Below, piece after piece: positions 31,653-39,890 of a stretch of 64,000 bases of DNA. The position numbers were made by a program, and so were the translations under genes. The notes under the pieces were generated by a model. That model did not search any database, was not told the origin of the DNA, and saw only the letters and a list, made by a program, of their open reading frames with translations. The DNA lies in assembly GCF_001665235.1 (NCBI RefSeq), contig NZ_LZSC01000082.1, forward strand, positions 62,001-126,000, in the 5' to 3' direction. The number at the start of each line of letters is the position of its first letter. Within the stretch, counting starts at the first letter, position 1. The stretch is from Mycobacterium sp. 1100029.7 (GTDB lineage Bacteria; Actinomycetota; Actinomycetes; Mycobacteriales; Mycobacteriaceae).

Positions 31653-32045
31653 TTAGGCGGGCAACCTACGCACTCCCAGGTACTGCAGCCACGCGAATGC
31701 CGCGGTGTACATCCCGGTGGCCAGCGTGGCGGCCACCCCGATCGCGGTCATCGGAAGTGTTTCGATGGCCACCAGCGCGCCCAGCGTGACCACGACATTG
31801 GCCACGACGACACCGACGCCCGCGCCGCGCAGGTCCGCCAGCCCGGTCATGCTGTACACCACCAGTCCGTAGACGACGAAGAAACCGCCCAGCACGTATT
31901 CGAGGTCCGAATTCAGGTCGGCGATGACCGCGATGGCCAGGCCGAACAGGCCTGTCAAGGTGCCGTCGGCACGCATCGCGAAACGCAGCAACGAGTCGGT
32001 CGCGTCGTAGAGGCGCCTGGTCTGCATGCCAGTTGCAGTGGACAT
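31653..32045 (-). CDS. small four-helix integral membrane protein
   Basis: The protein has 130 residues with four transmembrane helices: LTGLFGLAIAVIADL, EYVLGGFFVVYGLVVYSM, GVGVVVANVVVTLGALVAI and AIGVAATLATGMYTAAFAWL. The N-terminus (YDATDSLLRFAMRADG) is polar. GAGGAG lies 7 nt before ATG 32043-32045. It is the last gene on the strand after the four methyltransferases (109-bp gap) and may belong to their transcript. I do not recognise the family. Confidence 0.7.
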   Translation of the reverse strand: MSTATGMQTRRLYDATDSLLRFAMRADGTLTGLFGLAIAVIADLNSDLEYVLGGFFVVYGLVVYSMTGLADLRGAGVGVVVANVVVTLGALVAIETLPMTAIGVAATLATGMYTAAFAWLQYLGVRRLPA

Positions 32046-32154
32046 GTGATTACTCCTCGCGATGGCGGGTCGTTACTGCCACGGAATCAATGACCAGGGA
32101 GTTCATCTGGCTATTCCCGTATCGGTCCCGTATTCGGCAGCCGTTGCCGAATAT

Positions 32155-33243
32155 TCACACCGCGACCGCTTCGACAACGCTGAACGGAGATGCCGTCGCG
32201 ACCACCCGCGTCATCCGGAAACCGGCGCTGCTGAGCAGTTGCTCGTATTCGGCGGCCGAGCGTTCCCGCGCGCCGGCGATGAGGAGCATTTCCAGGTCGG
32301 CCCATTTGCCCGGAAATTCACGGTCGTGATCGGGGATGACGAATTCGAGGAGCAGCACATGCTTGCCGGGATCGGCCGCGTTGCGGACGTTGCGCAGAAT
32401 GCGCACCGCCTCGTCGTCGGGCCAGTCGTGGATCACGTTTTTCAACACGTAGGCGTCGCCGCCTTCATGTATTGCCTCAAAGAAGGAACCGGGCACGATT
32501 TTCACCCGGTCCTGCACGTGCCGTTCGGACAGCACGGCGGGTGCGCCGGCCACCACCGCGGGCAGGTCGAATAGCACGCCGCGGGCCTGCGGGGTGACTT
32601 CCAGAACGGCGGCCAGCAGCCGGCCGTGCCCGCCACCCACGTCGACGATGGTGTCGTAGCAGCTGAAGTCGTATGCGGCCGTCAGCGCCGCGACCGCGAG
32701 TTCGGATCCGCTCGTCATGGCGTCGTTGAAAATCTCGGCGAACTCCGGCTCGTCCTGAAGATATTCGAAGATCGGCTTACCACGAAGTTCGGGGATGGCG
32801 GGACGTCCGGTGCGGATGACGTTCGTCAAATGACTCCAGTGCTCGCGATGCTGCGCGGCACCCAGGAACCGAGCGAACCCGCGCAGCGAGACCTCGGCGT
32901 CGCTGCGCAAGCAGTCCGCCAGCGGCGTGAGTTCATAGCGTCCGTCGCGACGCTGACGGAAGATGCCGCGGCTGATCAAGGCCCGCAGCAGCCGACTGAC
33001 GGCGTCGGCATCGGCGTTGACAGCACGGGCCAACTCGTCGGCCGACAGCGGCCCGTTGGCGAGCGCATCCGCGATGCCGAGGTCGGCCGCCGTGGTAATC
33101 GCTTGCGCGGCCCACGCATTCATGACCATCTCCATCATCGCGGCCGAGGGCGGCAACATGCGCTGATACAGCTGGCCGACCTGATGGCGAACGATGCCGG
33201 CGATCCGGGCAACTTGAGCAGGTGAAACCAGGGACGAAAGCAT
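32155..33243 (-). CDS. SAM-dependent O-methyltransferase, array copy 1 of 4
   Basis: The protein has 362 residues. An N-terminal winged-helix dimerisation domain (about 30-120; NAWAAQAITTAADLGIADAL, SRLLRALISRGIF) precedes a class I methyltransferase domain (about 170-362). SAM motif I is VDVGGGHGRLLAAV. The acid-loop region is FEAIHEGGDAYVLKNVIHDWPDD, with catalytic His in HDWP as in hydroxyneurosporene and plant-type O-methyltransferases. A Glu follows in LLLEFVIP. The substrate is probably a phenolic or quinone-like hydroxyl but is unknown. AGGAGC precedes the ATG. This is the most divergent of four adjacent paralogues, all exactly 362 codons. Confidence 0.87.
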   Translation of the reverse strand: MLSSLVSPAQVARIAGIVRHQVGQLYQRMLPPSAAMMEMVMNAWAAQAITTAADLGIADALANGPLSADELARAVNADADAVSRLLRALISRGIFRQRRDGRYELTPLADCLRSDAEVSLRGFARFLGAAQHREHWSHLTNVIRTGRPAIPELRGKPIFEYLQDEPEFAEIFNDAMTSGSELAVAALTAAYDFSCYDTIVDVGGGHGRLLAAVLEVTPQARGVLFDLPAVVAGAPAVLSERHVQDRVKIVPGSFFEAIHEGGDAYVLKNVIHDWPDDEAVRILRNVRNAADPGKHVLLLEFVIPDHDREFPGKWADLEMLLIAGARERSAAEYEQLLSSAGFRMTRVVATASPFSVVEAVAV

Positions 33244-33291
33244 GGATGCTCCTACACAGTTGACGATGCGTGCAGCGGATTCAGCGGGGCG

Positions 33292-34380
33292 TTAGACGGC
33301 GACCGCTTCGACGACACTGTACGGCGAGCCCGTGTCCACCACCCGCGTCATCCGGAAGCCGGCGCGGCCCAACAAATCGGCATACCCCGCGGCGCTGCGC
33401 TCGCGGCCGTCGAATTCGACGAGCACCTCCAGGTCTAGCCAGTTGCCGGGGAAATTGCGCTCGTGTTCGGGAAGGACCTGTTCGACAAGCAGCACGTGCT
33501 TACCGACTTCGGCTGCCTTGCGGACGTTTCGCAGAATCTGCAGGGCCTGCGCGTCGGGCCAGTCGTGCACGATGTGTTTGAGGACGTAAGCGTCGCCGCC
33601 CTCGGTGATGGTGTCGAAGAACGATCCCTCGGCAACCCGTACCCGGTCGGCCACTCGATGCTGTTTGAGCAGGGTCGGTGCGTCGGCAACAACGTGGGGC
33701 TGGTCGAACAGAATCCCCCGAGCTTGCGGCGTGGCATTCAAGATGGCCGCCAGCAATCGCCCGTGCCCACCGGCGACGTCGACGATCGTCGAGTAGCGAC
33801 TGAAGTCGTAGCCGGCGACGACCGGCGCGATCGCGAACTCCGACGCGCTCGTCATGGCGTTGTTGAAGACCTCGTCGTATTCCTTTTCTTCGGCCAGATA
33901 CTCGAATATCGACTTGCCGCGGACGTCGGCGACAACGGCCCGATCGGTGCGGACAGCGGTCGTGAGGTGGCTCCAATGCTCCCGATGCTGGGGTGCGCCG
34001 ATAAACCGGGCGACGCCTCGCAGCGAGACGTCATTGTCGCTGCGCAGCGTGTCCGCCAACGGGTTGAGGGCATAGCGCCCGTCGCGCAGCTGACGGAAAA
34101 CGCCACAGCCGATCAAGGCCCGCAGCAGGCGGCTGACGCCGTCGGCATCTGCATCGACAGCGTCAGCCAACTCATCGGCCGTCAACGGCTTCTTCGCCAG
34201 CGCGTCGGCGATGCCGAGCTCGGCTGCAGCGGTAATCGCCTGCGCTACCCAAGCATTCGTGAGCATTTCCCACATCGCTGCCGTCGGCGGCACCATGCGC
34301 TGGTGCAGCCGACCGAGGTGGTGCCGGACGACGTCGGCGGCCCAAGCGAGCTGAGTCGCCGGGAGTTTTAGTGAAAACAT
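33292..34380 (-). CDS. SAM-dependent O-methyltransferase, array copy 2 of 4
   Basis: The protein has 362 residues with the same two-domain build as its neighbours. Motif I is VDVAGGHGRLLAAILNATPQ, catalytic His in VHDWPDAQA, Glu in VLLVEQVLPE, and C-terminus SVVEAVAV. The N-terminal dimerisation helix block is NAWVAQAITAAAELGIADAL. It is closest to copies 3 and 4 (shared ARGILFDQ). AGGAGC lies before ATG 34378-34380. The gap to copy 3 is only 30 nt, so they are co-transcribed. The HDWPDAQ variant (versus HDWPDDE) and several loop changes suggest substrate divergence. Confidence 0.87.
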   Translation of the reverse strand: MFSLKLPATQLAWAADVVRHHLGRLHQRMVPPTAAMWEMLTNAWVAQAITAAAELGIADALAKKPLTADELADAVDADADGVSRLLRALIGCGVFRQLRDGRYALNPLADTLRSDNDVSLRGVARFIGAPQHREHWSHLTTAVRTDRAVVADVRGKSIFEYLAEEKEYDEVFNNAMTSASEFAIAPVVAGYDFSRYSTIVDVAGGHGRLLAAILNATPQARGILFDQPHVVADAPTLLKQHRVADRVRVAEGSFFDTITEGGDAYVLKHIVHDWPDAQALQILRNVRKAAEVGKHVLLVEQVLPEHERNFPGNWLDLEVLVEFDGRERSAAGYADLLGRAGFRMTRVVDTGSPYSVVEAVAV

Positions 34381-34410
34381 AGGTGCTCCTAGGCATTTGG
34401 GATTCGAGCG

Positions 34411-35499
34411 CTAAATCGCAACCGCTTCGACGATGCTGTACGGCGACGCCGTCGGCACCACCCGCGTCATCCGGAAACCAGCACGGTCGAGCAGCACGCC
34501 ATACTCCTCGGCGGTGCGCTCGCGGGCGTCGAACTCGACGAGAATTTCCAGATCCAGCCAGTTGCCCAAGAAATCACGACCATGGCGCGGCAGCACCATT
34601 TCGACGAGCAGCACGTGCTTGCCGGCCCCGGCCGCCTTGCGCACGCTCCGCAGAATCTGCAGGGCCTCGTCGTCGGACCAGTCGTGAATGATGTGTTTGA
34701 GGACGTACGCGTCGCCACCCTCAGCGACGGTCTCGAAGAAGGAGCCCTCGACCAGCTTGACCCGGTCGTCGACCCGGTGTTGCTTGAGCAGCGGCGGTGC
34801 GTCCGCGATGACGTGGGCCTGGTCGAACAGAATCCCTCGGGCCTGCGGCGTGGCATTCAGGATCGCGGCCAACAGTCGACCGCGTCCCCCGGCGACGTCG
34901 ACGATCGTCGAGTACCGGCTGAAGTCGTAGCTCCCGATCACCGACGGGATCGCCAGCTCGGTGATCTGAGTCATCGCCTCGTTGAAACTCTCGTCGAGTT
35001 CGCTTTGTTCACCGAGGTATTCGAAAATCGGCTTACCGCGCATGTCGGAAACCACCGCCCGGCGGGTGCGAATGGCGGTGGACAGCTGGCTCCAATGCTC
35101 CCGATGTTGCGGCGCGCCGACATACCGGGCCATACCGCGCAGCGACGTAGCTCCGTTGCTGCGCAGCGTCTCCCCCAGCGGGTTCAGGGCGTAACGGCCG
35201 TTGCGCAGTCGATGGAAAACGCCGCGGCCAACCAAGGCCCGCATCAGGCGGTGGACCGTGTCGGCGTCTGCGCCGACCGCGTCGGCCAACCCGTCGGCCG
35301 ACAGCGGTCCATTCGCCAGCGCATCGGCGATGCCGAGCTCGGCCGCGGCGGCAATCGATTGCGCTGCCCAGGCATTCGTGATCATCTCCATCATGGCTGC
35401 CTGCGGCGGAACCATGCGCTGGTACAGCTGGCCGACCTGATGCCGCACGAACTCGGCGATCCGGGCGACCTGAGCGGGTGGAACTTTCGGTGAAAACAT
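34411..35499 (-). CDS. SAM-dependent O-methyltransferase, array copy 3 of 4
   Basis: The protein has 362 residues. Motif I reads VDVAGGRGRLLAAILNATPQ, with Arg replacing the His of copies 1, 2 and 4. Catalytic His is in IHDWSDDEA, Glu in VLLVEMVLPR. The N-terminal block is NAWAAQSIAAAAELGIADAL. ATG 35497-35499 is chosen over the upstream ATG because GGGAGA lies 5 nt before it and it keeps the common MFSxxxPPxQ start. It is 23 nt downstream of copy 4. The substrate is unknown. Confidence 0.87.
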   Translation of the reverse strand: MFSPKVPPAQVARIAEFVRHQVGQLYQRMVPPQAAMMEMITNAWAAQSIAAAAELGIADALANGPLSADGLADAVGADADTVHRLMRALVGRGVFHRLRNGRYALNPLGETLRSNGATSLRGMARYVGAPQHREHWSQLSTAIRTRRAVVSDMRGKPIFEYLGEQSELDESFNEAMTQITELAIPSVIGSYDFSRYSTIVDVAGGRGRLLAAILNATPQARGILFDQAHVIADAPPLLKQHRVDDRVKLVEGSFFETVAEGGDAYVLKHIIHDWSDDEALQILRSVRKAAGAGKHVLLVEMVLPRHGRDFLGNWLDLEILVEFDARERTAEEYGVLLDRAGFRMTRVVPTASPYSIVEAVAI

Positions 35500-35522
35500 G
35501 ATCTCTCCCAACCGATTCGGGG

Positions 35523-36611
35523 TTAGACGGCGATAGCTTCGACGATGCAGATCGGCGCTGTTGTCTCGACCACCCGGGTCAGACGGAAACCGGCACGGCT
35601 CAGCAGCCGGCCGTATTGTGCAGCGGTGCGCTCGCGGGCGCCGGCCACGATGTGCATTGCCAGGTCCATCCAGTAGCCGGGAAATTCGCGGTTATGTCGC
35701 GGGATCACGAATTCGACTATCAGCACGTGCTTTCCGGCCCCGGCTGCCTTACGGATGTTGGCGAGGATCTGCACGGCTTCGTCGTCGGGCCAGTCGTGGA
35801 TGATGTGCTTGAGCAGGTAAGCGTCGCCCCCGTCGGCGACGGACTCGAAGAAGGAACCTTCGACCAGCTTCACCCGGTCGGCGACCCCGTGCTCTTCGAG
35901 CAACGGCGAGGCTCCCGCGATCACGTGCGGCTGGTCGAACAAAATGCCCCGGGCGTGCGGCGTGGCATTCAAAATCGCCGACAGCAGGCGGCCGTGACCG
36001 CCGGCGACGTCCACGATCGTTGAGAAGCGGCTGAAGTCGTAGGCCGCGACGACCGGGGGAATCTCCATCGCGGACAGATCGGTCATCGCGGTGTTGAAGA
36101 TCTCGTCGAGTTCCGGCTGCTCGGCCAGGTATTCAAAGCAGGACTTGCCGCGCAGTTCGGGTACCACGGGCCGTCCGGTGCGGATCGACTCGGTGACGTG
36201 GCTCCAGTGCTCCCGGTCCTGGGGTGAACCCACGAAACGGGCGAACGCACGCAGTGAGACGTCACTGTCGCTGCGCAGCGTGTCCCCCAGCGGGGTCAGG
36301 TCATAACGCCCGTCGCGGCGACGACGGAAGATGCCCCGCGAGACCAGCCCCCGCAGCAGACGACTGACAGTGTCGGCGTCCGCGTCGACCACGTCGGCCA
36401 GCTCGTCCACCGTCTTGGGCCCCTTGGCCAGCGCGTCGGCGATGCCGAGGTCGGCGGCAGCGGTAATCGCTTGTGCGGCCCAGGCATTCGTGATCATTTC
36501 CATCATCGCGGCCGGTGGTGGAACCATGCGCTGGTGTAGCTGACCAATGCGGTATCGCACGATTTCGACAGCGCGCGCGAACTGAGCAGGCGGAAGGGTC
36601 TGCGAAAACAT
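35523..36611 (-). CDS. SAM-dependent O-methyltransferase, array copy 4 of 4 (first transcribed)
   Basis: The protein has 362 residues. N-terminal block NAWAAQAITAAADLGIADAL; motif I VDVAGGHGRLLSAILNATPH; catalytic His in IHDWPDDEA; Glu in VLIVEFVIPR; C-terminus CIVEAIAV. ATG 36609-36611 follows AAGGGGG. It is the promoter-proximal member of the array. The 175-bp upstream spacer holds a widely spaced inverted pair GGATGACA/TGTCATCC that may be regulatory. The cognate hydroxylated substrate and any partner synthase are not encoded nearby. Confidence 0.87.
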   Translation of the reverse strand: MFSQTLPPAQFARAVEIVRYRIGQLHQRMVPPPAAMMEMITNAWAAQAITAAADLGIADALAKGPKTVDELADVVDADADTVSRLLRGLVSRGIFRRRRDGRYDLTPLGDTLRSDSDVSLRAFARFVGSPQDREHWSHVTESIRTGRPVVPELRGKSCFEYLAEQPELDEIFNTAMTDLSAMEIPPVVAAYDFSRFSTIVDVAGGHGRLLSAILNATPHARGILFDQPHVIAGASPLLEEHGVADRVKLVEGSFFESVADGGDAYLLKHIIHDWPDDEAVQILANIRKAAGAGKHVLIVEFVIPRHNREFPGYWMDLAMHIVAGARERTAAQYGRLLSRAGFRLTRVVETTAPICIVEAIAV

Positions 36612-36630
36612 AAGTCCCCCTTGCATATCG

Positions 36631-36728
36631 GGATGACACGGTGCAGGCCGGTTGGCCGCACAACCCGTATTCGTTGCCAGTCCACCCGAAGATGGGGCGC
36701 AGTGCCATTACAACCGGCGTTGTCATCC
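36631..36728. repeat. inverted pair GGATGACA / TGTCATCC upstream of the methyltransferase array
   Basis: Two perfect 8-bp arms at 36631-36638 and 36721-36728, 82 nt apart, lie in the spacer before the first methyltransferase. They could be two half-sites for one regulator; chance is possible at this spacing. Confidence 0.3.
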
Positions 36729-36786
36729 GAATAACGCTGGAGCAGGGACAGATGCGGCACATCAGCGTGCCTGCGCGGGGTTCGAG

Positions 36787-38157
36787 CTAATCGCTGGGGA
36801 CGGCCACCCGCCCACGTAGATCGGCGGCGATCAGCCGAGCCGCGGCGTTCTGCCAATTGTGCAGCGAGCGCTGCGGCACCTCGGTCACGAACCACTGCCA
36901 GGCCTGGCGTGCGGTCGGATCCAGGCCCGCGGCGGTGGCGTTCTGTGCGTACGCGCGCACTCCGACGACGTATGGGAAATACAGCGAGTTGTAGTAGCGC
37001 CATTCTTCGGTGGTGCCGAAGTCGCCGCCGTCGCGCGGCTTCAGCCGCGAAATCCCGTCGGCGAGCACGGCCTTGAGTTCATTGGCCCGCTCGACCGGAT
37101 GGTCCGGGGCGCCGCGGGCGGCAAGCCGCTCGTCGATCACCGGCAACGCGGTCAGTGGGCTGGCGACCAGCTTGGTCAGGTCGCCGTAGTGACCCAGAGC
37201 CCGGCGGGTGAGCCTGGCGAAGGTCACGTCGTCGACGTCGGCCAGCGGATGCGCCTGGCGCAGCGGCAATGCAGCGCCGGTGTGGCGCAGCGCGGCCCGA
37301 TCCGCCCGCAGCGCAGGCGATTTCGAGAATGCCAGCCGGTCGAGTACCCCGGCCAGCGGATCGGCCAGCACCTGCACGGTGATCGCGATCGTCAGGCTGG
37401 TGAACAGCAGCACGGTGAGCGCGGTCTGCGCTGCGGGATCGTCGCGGGTGACCGCCAAGCCGATCAATGCCTGGCCGCCGAACAGCACCGCCACCGCCAT
37501 CGACCCGGCGAACGAGCGCAGCATGTCGCCGCGCAGTGCATGCCCCTCGTCGAAGGCGTCCCACAGCGCGACGGCGACCCCGAGGGACAGGACGTCGCAA
37601 CTCGTCGACGCCAGGGCGACCCAGCTGGGCACCAGGCCCAGCGGGATGATCAGGATCGCGTTGCCCAACGCGAAGAACAGGGTCGCGGTGATGGCGAGCC
37701 CGACCGCCGGCCGCGGCCGCCGCTTGCGGCGCAACGCGACGGCCATCGCGCCCAGGGTCGACACCGAGATCACCGCGAACATCACCCAGTGGCCGGCGCG
37801 CAGCGGCGGATCGACGCTGCCGGCCAGCATCGCCCCGAACAGAGTCAGCGCGGCAACCACGGCTACCAGCAACACCTCGCGAGTGCGCGCCTGCCAGCCG
37901 TCGCTGGGCCGGGACAATTCCACGAGCACCGCGAACCACGCCACCCCAGGGATGGCCGTCAGATAGATCTCGACTCGGCTCAGCAGCTGGGCGTGCGCGG
38001 GGTCGGCGGTGCGGACCGCGTCGAGCGCCACCACCAGCGCGAAGCCCCACAGTCCGACCGCCGCCAGCATCAGCACCGGTTTGCGCGGATCACGAGCGGC
38101 CAAATAGAGGCCCAGCCAGGCGCTGAACGTGAACACCAACGCCGACAGCGCAGCCAT
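36787..38157 (-). CDS. multi-TM membrane protein with 7TM sensor-like N-terminus
   Basis: The protein has 456 residues. The first ~260 carry about eight hydrophobic helices (MAALSALVFTFSAWLGLYLA, VLMLAAVGLWGFALVVALDA, YLTAIPGVAWFAVLVEL and others), an arrangement like the 7TM region found before histidine-kinase or GGDEF modules. The C-terminal ~200 residues are soluble and helical (FARLTRRALGHYGDLTKLV, EEWRYYNSLYFPYVVGVRAYA, WQWFVTEVPQRSLHNWQ) without kinase H/N/G boxes. The function is unknown; it may sense a membrane or small-molecule signal. It lies upstream of the methyltransferase array on the same strand (175-bp gap). Confidence 0.7.
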   Translation of the reverse strand: MAALSALVFTFSAWLGLYLAARDPRKPVLMLAAVGLWGFALVVALDAVRTADPAHAQLLSRVEIYLTAIPGVAWFAVLVELSRPSDGWQARTREVLLVAVVAALTLFGAMLAGSVDPPLRAGHWVMFAVISVSTLGAMAVALRRKRRPRPAVGLAITATLFFALGNAILIIPLGLVPSWVALASTSCDVLSLGVAVALWDAFDEGHALRGDMLRSFAGSMAVAVLFGGQALIGLAVTRDDPAAQTALTVLLFTSLTIAITVQVLADPLAGVLDRLAFSKSPALRADRAALRHTGAALPLRQAHPLADVDDVTFARLTRRALGHYGDLTKLVASPLTALPVIDERLAARGAPDHPVERANELKAVLADGISRLKPRDGGDFGTTEEWRYYNSLYFPYVVGVRAYAQNATAAGLDPTARQAWQWFVTEVPQRSLHNWQNAAARLIAADLRGRVAVPSD

Positions 38158-38205
38158 CTACTCAGTGTGGCACGCAGCCGAGCTGGCGCCTGCGACCGTT
38201 GCCGG

Positions 38206-38994
38206 TTACTTGCCGTGCCGGCGATCCCGCTGACTGTAGTCACGCAGCGCTCGCAAAAAGTCAACACGGCGGAATGCCGGCCAGTGCGTTTCGCAGAACC
38301 ACATCTCCGAATAAGCGCTCTGCCACAACAGAAATCCGGACAGGCGTTGCTCACCCGAGGTGCGGATGACCAGGTCGGGATCGGGTTGCCCTGAGGTGTA
38401 GAGATTCTCGGAGATGGCGTCGACGGTGACCGCGTCGACCAGCTCCTCGGCGCTGGCGCCGTTGGCCAGCTCCTTGTTCAGCAGTGCGCGCACCGCGCCG
38501 ACGATCTCCTGCCGGCCGCCGTAACCGACCGCCACATTGACGTGAAACGGCGCGACGCTGGGCGTGGACTCGACGGCACCGCGCAACCGGCGGGCCGGCT
38601 CGTCGCCGAGCAGTTCCAGGTCCCCGACCGTGCGCACGCTCCAGCGGTTGGCCGGCGCGCAGATCTCCTCGACCACATCGGTGATGATTTCGATCAGCCC
38701 GGCCAGCTCGTCGGGATCGCGTTGCAGGTTTTCGGTGGACAGCAAATAGACGGTGGTCATCTCGACGCCGGCCTCCTGACACCAGCGCAGCATCTCGGCG
38801 ATCTTGGACGCGCCCATCCGGTAGCCGTAGCTGACATCCTCGTAGCCGGCGTCGCGGGCCCACCGCCGGTTCCCGTCGCAAAGCACGGCGATATGCCGGG
38901 GCAGCTGGGACTTCGAGGCGGTCAGGCCCTGCCGCAGTCGCAGCTCGTAGACGCGGTACAACGGCTCTTTGAGCCGCGGCGGGATGATCTCCAC
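38206..38994 (-). CDS. (2Z,6E)-farnesyl diphosphate synthase (short-chain Z-prenyltransferase)
   Basis: A cis-prenyltransferase, homologous to Rv1086, which condenses geranyl diphosphate with IPP to omega,E,Z-farnesyl diphosphate en route to decaprenyl phosphate for cell-wall synthesis. It has 262 residues, equal to H37Rv. Signature blocks are HIAVLCDGNRRWAR (catalytic Asp), YLLSTENLQRD, VNVAVGYGGRQEI, DPDLVIRTSGEQRLSGFLLWQ and a C-terminal SEMWF. The GTG start at 38992-38994 matches the H37Rv length and has TAGTGT 8 nt upstream. Confidence 0.93.
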   Translation of the reverse strand: MEIIPPRLKEPLYRVYELRLRQGLTASKSQLPRHIAVLCDGNRRWARDAGYEDVSYGYRMGASKIAEMLRWCQEAGVEMTTVYLLSTENLQRDPDELAGLIEIITDVVEEICAPANRWSVRTVGDLELLGDEPARRLRGAVESTPSVAPFHVNVAVGYGGRQEIVGAVRALLNKELANGASAEELVDAVTVDAISENLYTSGQPDPDLVIRTSGEQRLSGFLLWQSAYSEMWFCETHWPAFRRVDFLRALRDYSQRDRRHGK

Positions 38995-39002
38995 GAAGGT
39001 CC

Positions 39003-39008
39003 ACACTA
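39003..39008 (-). promoter_or_regulatory. predicted -10 (TAGTGT) of the Z-farnesyl diphosphate synthase gene
   Basis: The minus-strand TAGTGT is 8 nt before GTG 38992-38994. The resulting leader would be 0-2 nt. Confidence 0.4.
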
Positions 39009-39152
39009 CTGTGAGCCGCAACCCGCTCCGGGGCGGATTTTTCCCGACGTCACTGCGGCGACAGCGCGGTCACCCGGCCGGTGCCAGCTAGTGTTTATCG
39101 GTGTCAGACGTGGGCACTTCGACCGTCACCCGAAAAAAGGGCAACAGGAGAC

Positions 39153-39890
39153 ATGAGCGGCGCGACCAAGACTGCCACCGACCCCGAACCCGAATCGCAG
39201 GGGATTGCGGCCAACGCCGCGCACCACCTCGTCGACGGCGTTGCTCGGGCACTGACCAAGCCGCGGTTCCGCGGCTGGATCCACGTCTATTCCGCCGGCA
39301 CCGCCGTCTTCGCCGGCGCCTCGCTGGTCGCGGTGTCGTGGGCGGTGGGCTCCACCCGCGCCGGACTGGCCACGCTGCTCTACACCTTCGCCACGATCAT
39401 CATGTTCACCGTCAGCGCCACCTATCACCGCGTCCGCTGGCAGTCCGCGACCGCGCAGAAGTGGATGAAGCGGGCCGACCACTCGATGATCTTCGTGTTC
39501 ATCGCCGGCAGCTACACGCCGTTCGCGCTGCTGGCGTTGCCGGGCCGCGAAGGACACCTGGTGCTCTGGATCGTGTGGGGTGGCGCGGCGGCCGGAATCC
39601 TGTTGAAGATGCTGTGGCCTTCCGCCCCACGCTGGGTGGGCGTGCCGCTCTACATCCTGCTGGGCTGGGTGGCCGTCTGGTTCACCGGCACGATCCTGCA
39701 CAACGCCGGGGTGGCCGCGATGGTGCTGCTGTTCGTCGGCGGCGCGCTCTACAGCATCGGCGGCATTCTCTACGCGCTGCGCTGGCCCGACCCCTGGCCG
39801 TCGACGTTCGGCTATCACGAGTTCTTCCACGCCTGCACCGCGGTCGCGGCGATCTGCCACTACATCGCGATGTGGTTCGTGGTCTTCTGA
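39153..39890 (+). CDS. hemolysin III / PAQR family membrane protein
   Basis: The protein has 245 residues, homologous to Rv1085c, with seven transmembrane helices. It carries the PAQR motifs SATYHRVRW after TM2, KRADHSMIFVFIAGSYTPF at TM3 and the C-terminal HEFFHACTAVAAICHY, whose His residues with the earlier His/Asp form the predicted zinc site. Relatives are called hemolysin III or hydrolase-like receptors; the bacterial role is unclear. GGAGAC precedes ATG 39153. It is divergent from the Z-prenyltransferase gene and convergent with the DUF255 gene (0-bp gap). Confidence 0.88.
   Translation: MSGATKTATDPEPESQGIAANAAHHLVDGVARALTKPRFRGWIHVYSAGTAVFAGASLVAVSWAVGSTRAGLATLLYTFATIIMFTVSATYHRVRWQSATAQKWMKRADHSMIFVFIAGSYTPFALLALPGREGHLVLWIVWGGAAAGILLKMLWPSAPRWVGVPLYILLGWVAVWFTGTILHNAGVAAMVLLFVGGALYSIGGILYALRWPDPWPSTFGYHEFFHACTAVAAICHYIAMWFVVF

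Noticed and set aside
32155..36611. Methyltransferase array considered as a polyketide/antibiotic gene cluster
   Set aside because: No synthase, carrier protein, oxidase or transporter of a biosynthetic cluster lies nearby; only methyltransferases and membrane proteins are seen.
36859..38394. 511-codon open frame opposite the multi-TM protein
   Set aside because: Gln/Arg/His-rich shadow sequence; the opposite strand encodes regular transmembrane helices.
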